A stretch of DNA of 64,000 bases from Sycobia sp. Sy_11. Taxonomy: Eukaryota > Arthropoda > Insecta > Hymenoptera > Epichrysomallidae. This document shows positions 59,810-64,000 of the stretch, in pieces. Below the pieces are notes generated by a model, which saw only the letters and a list, made by a program, of their open reading frames with translations, did not search any database and had not been told where the DNA came from. Within the stretch, counting starts at the first letter, position 1. The number at the start of each line of letters is the position of its first letter. The stretch lies in NCBI GenBank assembly GCA_018907035.1, contig JACCIC010000282.1, positions 312,501-376,500 on the forward strand. The letters are read 5' to 3'. The position numbers were made by a program, and so were the translations under genes.

Positions 59810-60216
59810 ATATATATACATCTATATATATACGTGTGCATAAATATATATATACTATTTATTTTTGTAATTTTGTTTTTAAATAATTGACGAATTTACT
59901 GTGATTATTATCTCGATGTTACAGTAACAACCACATTGTATGAAAGTTGTGAAATTTTGAAAAAAATTTGAATTGATACCACTGCAATTTAATGTTTTTT
60001 AAGCTTTCAATACATTTTGCTGAGTGTATGATTTTATTTCCCATCTACGTTGTATATATTAATAAATTATGTTGCTGACTGAATAATACGTGATGTAGTC
60101 AAATAAATTGAGTCTTAATAAAGTTCAATACTAAGTACCAAATTAACAGATATACACGCGCGTGCAAATCTGTACGTATATATAAATTAGGATAATGAAT
60201 AAAAATGTTTGATTAC

Positions 60217-60380
60217 CTTGACATGCTTAAGGTGTCTCTTGCCTTTATACCAGGTAATTACAGCTGGTGGTCTCGATCCAGTCGTTTCGCATTCAACTTC
60301 ATAACGCTCCCCTGCCTTCAATGACTCACTTACAGTGTTGTATCCGTTATGCTTACTTAATGAAACTGTTAGGGGTTTCA
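60217..60380 (-). CDS. Sidestep-like receptor, exon with first half of Ig3
   Basis: Minus-strand exon with acceptor TTTTGTTCAG before 60380 and donor GTAATC after 60217. The 164 nt start with two bases that complete a split codon and end on a whole codon. It encodes (V)KPLTVSLSKHNGYNTVSE, SLKAGERYEVECETTGSRPP and AVITWYKGKRHLKHVK. AGERYEVEC (B-strand Cys) and GSRPPAVITWYKG (C-strand Trp) are the standard first half of an Ig domain, and this wording is typical of Ig3 of Sidestep-family receptors. The rest of the domain follows in frame in the exon at 28687-28843, after a 31.4-kb intron. Upstream exons for signal peptide, Ig1 and Ig2 must lie above 64000; none was seen between 60381 and 64000. 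Confidence 0.92.
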
Positions 60381-60886
60381 CTGAACAAAATATAATAATT
60401 GTAGTTAAGATCCTATTCCCATTATAGAAATTATTATGAGCCTAATATATTTAATATTATGGATATCAAAAGTAAGATAAATTTAAAAGTGTAGGAAATT
60501 TAATATTTTCAATGATTAAATACATATATAGCATAACAAAAATAAAAAATAGTATTTCTTCTGGAAGAAAAGATATTAACTGATATATGTCATTAATAAG
60601 TAAAGTAAAGTAATATTCCATTTTCATATAGTTCTGTTTATAGCAATATATAATATATAACTACTATCAATTATTGAGATAATTACTATCAATTCTTTGT
60701 TCAGTTAAATGTATAAAGGAAACAGGATTACTTATGATAAAGACTTATATCAAAATAAATCTATTACTAGATTAAGATGAAAAATACTTCATTAAATTAG
60801 AAACTATATTATAATGTTCCTCCATTTTAAACTAAATATATTTAAGTATTAAGTCTTGAAACGACCTTTGTCACAAAGAGGTTTTG

Positions 60887-60912
60887 ATTGACTGACTGAC
60901 TGACTGACTGAC
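60887..60912. repeat. (TGAC)n microsatellite
   Basis: Six tandem TGAC units. Confidence 0.9.
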
Positions 60913-61794
60913 ATGTATATGAAATTATTTAATTTTATTAAATATTTTAATTCTTCACACGCTATCTATTATGCTAGATATGATTATTTAAATTAAATGA
61001 GCAAGTTGTAAACAATATTTTTTAAGCCGAGTGATACCAAAGTTTGAGAAAAATCTTAAACAGATCTCGATGAGATCTACTGATATTAATCTCAAACAGA
61101 TCTTGATGAGATATACTCATCTACGGATATACGTATAGAAAAGACAAATATGGTTAAAATTCAATTTTACATTCAGATATCACTAAGTTTTGATGATATA
61201 CCTGAAATGGACATGGAAATTTTTGCATTAAATATTCTTGATTTCTTTAATAAAGTGCTCAGTTCTTATATGAAGCAAGGAAGTTTTCTAACGGATCCGA
61301 AAGTAAAGATAGAAATATGTCTATCTTACTAAAGCGAATAACTCTAACATCCTCCATTCTTGTATCGAACTCCTTACATCTTTGAAATGATTGGAAACAT
61401 GTTTAAGAGAATCATATATGTCAGACTTTAGTTTGCGATAGATAGAGAAGGTGCTTTAGCTACGAATCACTTTAGGACGTTCAACGATCGAGCTGATTGA
61501 CCAAGCACTATGAATCCTCCGAGAGTTATTATAGGGCACTAGATCAAATAAACTAACGGGCATTATTATTGCTTTACATATACACAATGCATTTAAATCA
61601 GTTCTATCGATCTTTGTTTGCTGTTACCTATTTAACTCAATCTTATTTTATGACACAAATAACGGTTTGAACTTTTAGAATATCATTAAAGAAATATCAT
61701 ATGATTCTAGAAAATACTGACGGGGTACTTATCTCCGGGATAAAAAAATTCACTTTAATTTTATAAATATATAATATTCTCTATTTGGATTTTA

Positions 61795-62246
61795 TTAGGT
61801 TGTCAAATACCTCCGTTCCGCTTTTTTGCTCTTCATTCAATTCTTTATAAAAAGTGTTACAGTGATCTATATACGCCGACTGGCTTATCCATGGTGTCGT
61901 TTTTACCGGCTCTGAATAGTCTAAACCATTCTTTTACGGTTCGAAGTGATAGTGTGGCATCCCCCCAAAACCATTAATCTCACGGAACGTTTCTCTAGCG
62001 GATTTGCCTTTGACGAAGGAAAACTTTCAAATAGCGCGAATTTCGGCGTTAGTGAACTTGATGTTTACAATTCTATAACTTTCGAACATAATATCCAAAC
62101 TAATCATGCATATCGTTGTTTTGTACGTTATGTCAAGACCTTTTAAATGATGTATAGTATTTCCAGATATGGGCTCTGTAGCACTTTCTACATAGCCGCG
62201 AAATTCATAATACAAAAAGGCGGAAGGCAGATATTTGACAACCTAA
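61795..62246 (-). mobile_element. Mariner miniature (deletion derivative)
   Basis: 452 bp between TA dinucleotides (61793-61794 and 62247-62248). Ends start TTAGGTTGTCAAATA and are inverted over about 33 bp with few mismatches. The interior carries broken minus-strand traces of a mariner N-terminus (YYEFRGYVES, KSARETFREINGFGG, then in another frame DATLSLRTVKEWFRLFRAG). The catalytic part is deleted, so it could move only with help from another transposase. The TIR sequence differs from the other mariners here. Confidence 0.83.
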
Positions 62247-62670
62247 TATTTTATTGAATAAAACATTTCAGCATATTAAGAGTTTATTAAAATATAGTAG
62301 GACCGTCAAAAACACCTAAAAATTCTCTTCTGTTATCTGTGGTGTGCTTAGTAATATTTTACAGAGTTTCAATATAGGCTGATTTTATATTTGCCAATAG
62401 TAGCCACGATGTTATCTATCAGAGTGTTAGAACAAAGCAGCAATAAAGACGAGACTGAGATCATAATACTATGAGCACTCGCAGTATCATCGTTAGTAAA
62501 ATTCAGTGTTCGGACTATCGATACGCGATCGTCAATTTCTACATTACACAAGAACTCACTGGGCAAGGCTACCTTTGAAGTTATTTCAATCAATTTCGCA
62601 TATCTACCAGTATGGAGTACTTAACACGCCCTCATACAGGCGAATACATAGATTCCACCCTCTCCCACTG

Positions 62671-62790
62671 TCCAAAGTTTGAAAAAAAATGGAAACAGTT
62701 TGCATCATCGTCAAGGTTTAAGTACATGTCTAAGGTTTGATACAGAATGGAAACAGTTTGCATCAGCATGAGGGTTTAATTACATGCCTA
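62671..62790 (+). repeat. Two-copy tandem repeat of about 65 bp
   Basis: ATGGAAACAGTTTGCATCA occurs twice, with flanking GTTTGA upstream and AGGTTTAAGTACATG or GGGTTTAATTACATG downstream. Confidence 0.75.
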
Positions 62791-64000
62791 CTGAACCCAC
62801 GCAAATGCTGTGCTTTTATTGATCTTTCAGATACTGTTACATTCAATGCGAGCGGGAAGTGACAGATCAACAGATTTTGTAGTCCAGCCTACGAAATGTC
62901 ACATGAGCATCAAATTTGAACAGTTTCAATACATCGAATATTCCAGAGCGGATTTTCCTAATCGGTATTTATCCTACTGGATTTAACCATAGGTTTTTCC
63001 AGAACTCTGGGTAAATGAACAGTGAGTTGGGTAGATTTATGTTTAGCTTAAGTAGGATTGTAAAAAGTGGAGAAGTTACAGAAATATTGAGCACGGGAAA
63101 AATATAAAAAGCTTCAAAATAAATGCCTACAGAAAATAACTAGAATAAAAATAGTACATGTATACTAGTATCGTATAAGATATGGATTGTGATTAGCACT
63201 TTAACCAAAGCCAGTCTGACGCAGCTGATTATCATTAACAAGAAAATGACATAAGAAATGGAGCTGCACAGTCTAATGCAATACAGGACTATCATACAAT
63301 GATTAATTACAATGACTATTAAAGATATAATGCATCACCCACGAAGTAATGTGTGTAATAAGGGAAACGCTGTCGAGTTAGGCGTATTTAGAAAATAACA
63401 TTTACACCTTGAAATCATAAGAACCATTTTTACCTTTAAAAAAAATCCCATATATTTACACACAGAAACATAATTATAACTCATTCAAAGTTACTGGAAC
63501 TATACAATAAATTCCAATTATAAATAAAATGGTAATTGATCAAATGTATTTTCAAATAATTTTCCCATAAAATCAGTATTTCTCATAAACAACGGTATTA
63601 TGTTTGATGTTTGATGTTATTATAATATATGATACTGTTAATGAAGTGACTTTTCTGATATACGGCGTTGAGCTACTACGTGATGCCGATACGAATCATG
63701 TCATTACTTACGCATAAATATCACAATAAGAAAATCAAGAATATCACTGCTCATTTCTTAACTTATTATCTAATATTCGATTAGGTATTGTGTACGTAAA
63801 TAATGACCAGTGGGGAGTACAGGATTGTAAATAAATGTAGATGGAAAAAGAGAAGAAACGTTACCGCTACTGGATACCCAGTTTATAGAAATATAAATTA
63901 ATAAATATTTTTTTATTGGTCTTACAGTCCAATCAATTCAATCTAAAAATAAAATAAAAATAAAAAAAAATAAATAAAAAATAAAAATAAAAATAAAAAT

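Larger units (their letters stand above)
28844..60216 (-). other. Large intron of Sidestep-like gene (31373 nt)
   Basis: Defined by the phase-0 donor GTAATC after exon 60217-60380 and the acceptor before 28843. It splits one Ig domain between its C and F strands. Almost all transposons of the upper window are inside it. Stretches without an assignment (29000-31930, 36850-41680, 43110-48340, 48600-50140, 58750-60216) are AT-rich with microsatellites and a few CpG-rich islands (about 39170-39720, 45400-45600, 47590-47920). Confidence 0.88.
60381..64000. other. Upstream intron of Sidestep-like gene, mostly unassigned
   Basis: AT-rich, with a TGAC repeat, a mariner miniature at 61795-62246 and a short tandem duplication at about 62671-62790. 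No exon, RNA gene or other transposon protein was recognised. Confidence 0.5.

Noticed and set aside
62369..62593. 74-codon minus-strand frame
   Set aside because: No domain recognised and no splice or element context.

Overview
This is a 64-kb piece of an arthropod nuclear genome, most likely an insect and quite possibly an ant or other hymenopteran (inference from AT-rich sequence with local GC/CpG-rich islands, very long (AG)n and (TA)n arrays, and the mix of mariner, I-like/R1-like LINE and Crypton remains). There is no bacterial-style gene organisation. The only host-gene coding sequence I can support is three short minus-strand exons, at 60217-60380, 28687-28843 and 24051-24181. Their splice sites and reading phases fit together and they encode consecutive parts of two immunoglobulin domains typical of Sidestep-family cell-adhesion receptors. 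The window therefore lies mostly inside introns of one large Sidestep-like gene read from high to low coordinates. One intron is 31.4 kb (28844-60216), the next 4.5 kb (24182-28686), and both window ends are probably also intronic.

The introns carry many transposable elements. From low to high coordinates: a tRNA-derived SINE copy (about 9795-9945); a complete but mutated mariner (10713-11936); a Crypton-type tyrosine recombinase relic (12541-13055 plus 18452-18647) split by a full-length I-like LINE (13066-18441) flanked by a 10-bp target-site duplication; a second SINE copy (18858-19025); a second, end-truncated mariner of the first family (33207-34072); R1-like LINE fragments in scrambled order (RT at 34395-34970, then gag at 34990-35965, then endonuclease at 36020-36470); a 929-bp mariner deletion derivative with terminal inverted repeats of about 195 bp (42181-43109); a mariner N-terminal relic (48341-48541); a 5'-truncated I-like LINE (50145-51790); a mariner relic (52490-52940); the 5' part of an LTR retrotransposon (about 53465 to at least 58690); and a 452-bp mariner miniature (61795-62246).

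The most unusual item is the LTR retrotransposon piece. Read on the minus strand it has an LTR with a TATA box, a retroviral-like primer binding site, a coiled-coil ORF ahead of gag, an intact 519-codon gag with six perfect CCHC zinc knuckles, and, after a -1 frame overlap, an intact protease ORF holding two tandem homologous retropepsin domains (the first DRG, the second DTG). No reverse transcriptase or integrase follows. The three ORFs are open, unlike nearly every other element here.

The remainder is AT-rich intron with microsatellites, several CpG-rich islands that could be regulatory, one possible minus-strand alternative first exon near 39.2-39.6 kb, and a set of plus-strand splice-like signals antisense to the LTR element leader. 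I saw no tRNA, rRNA or CRISPR feature.
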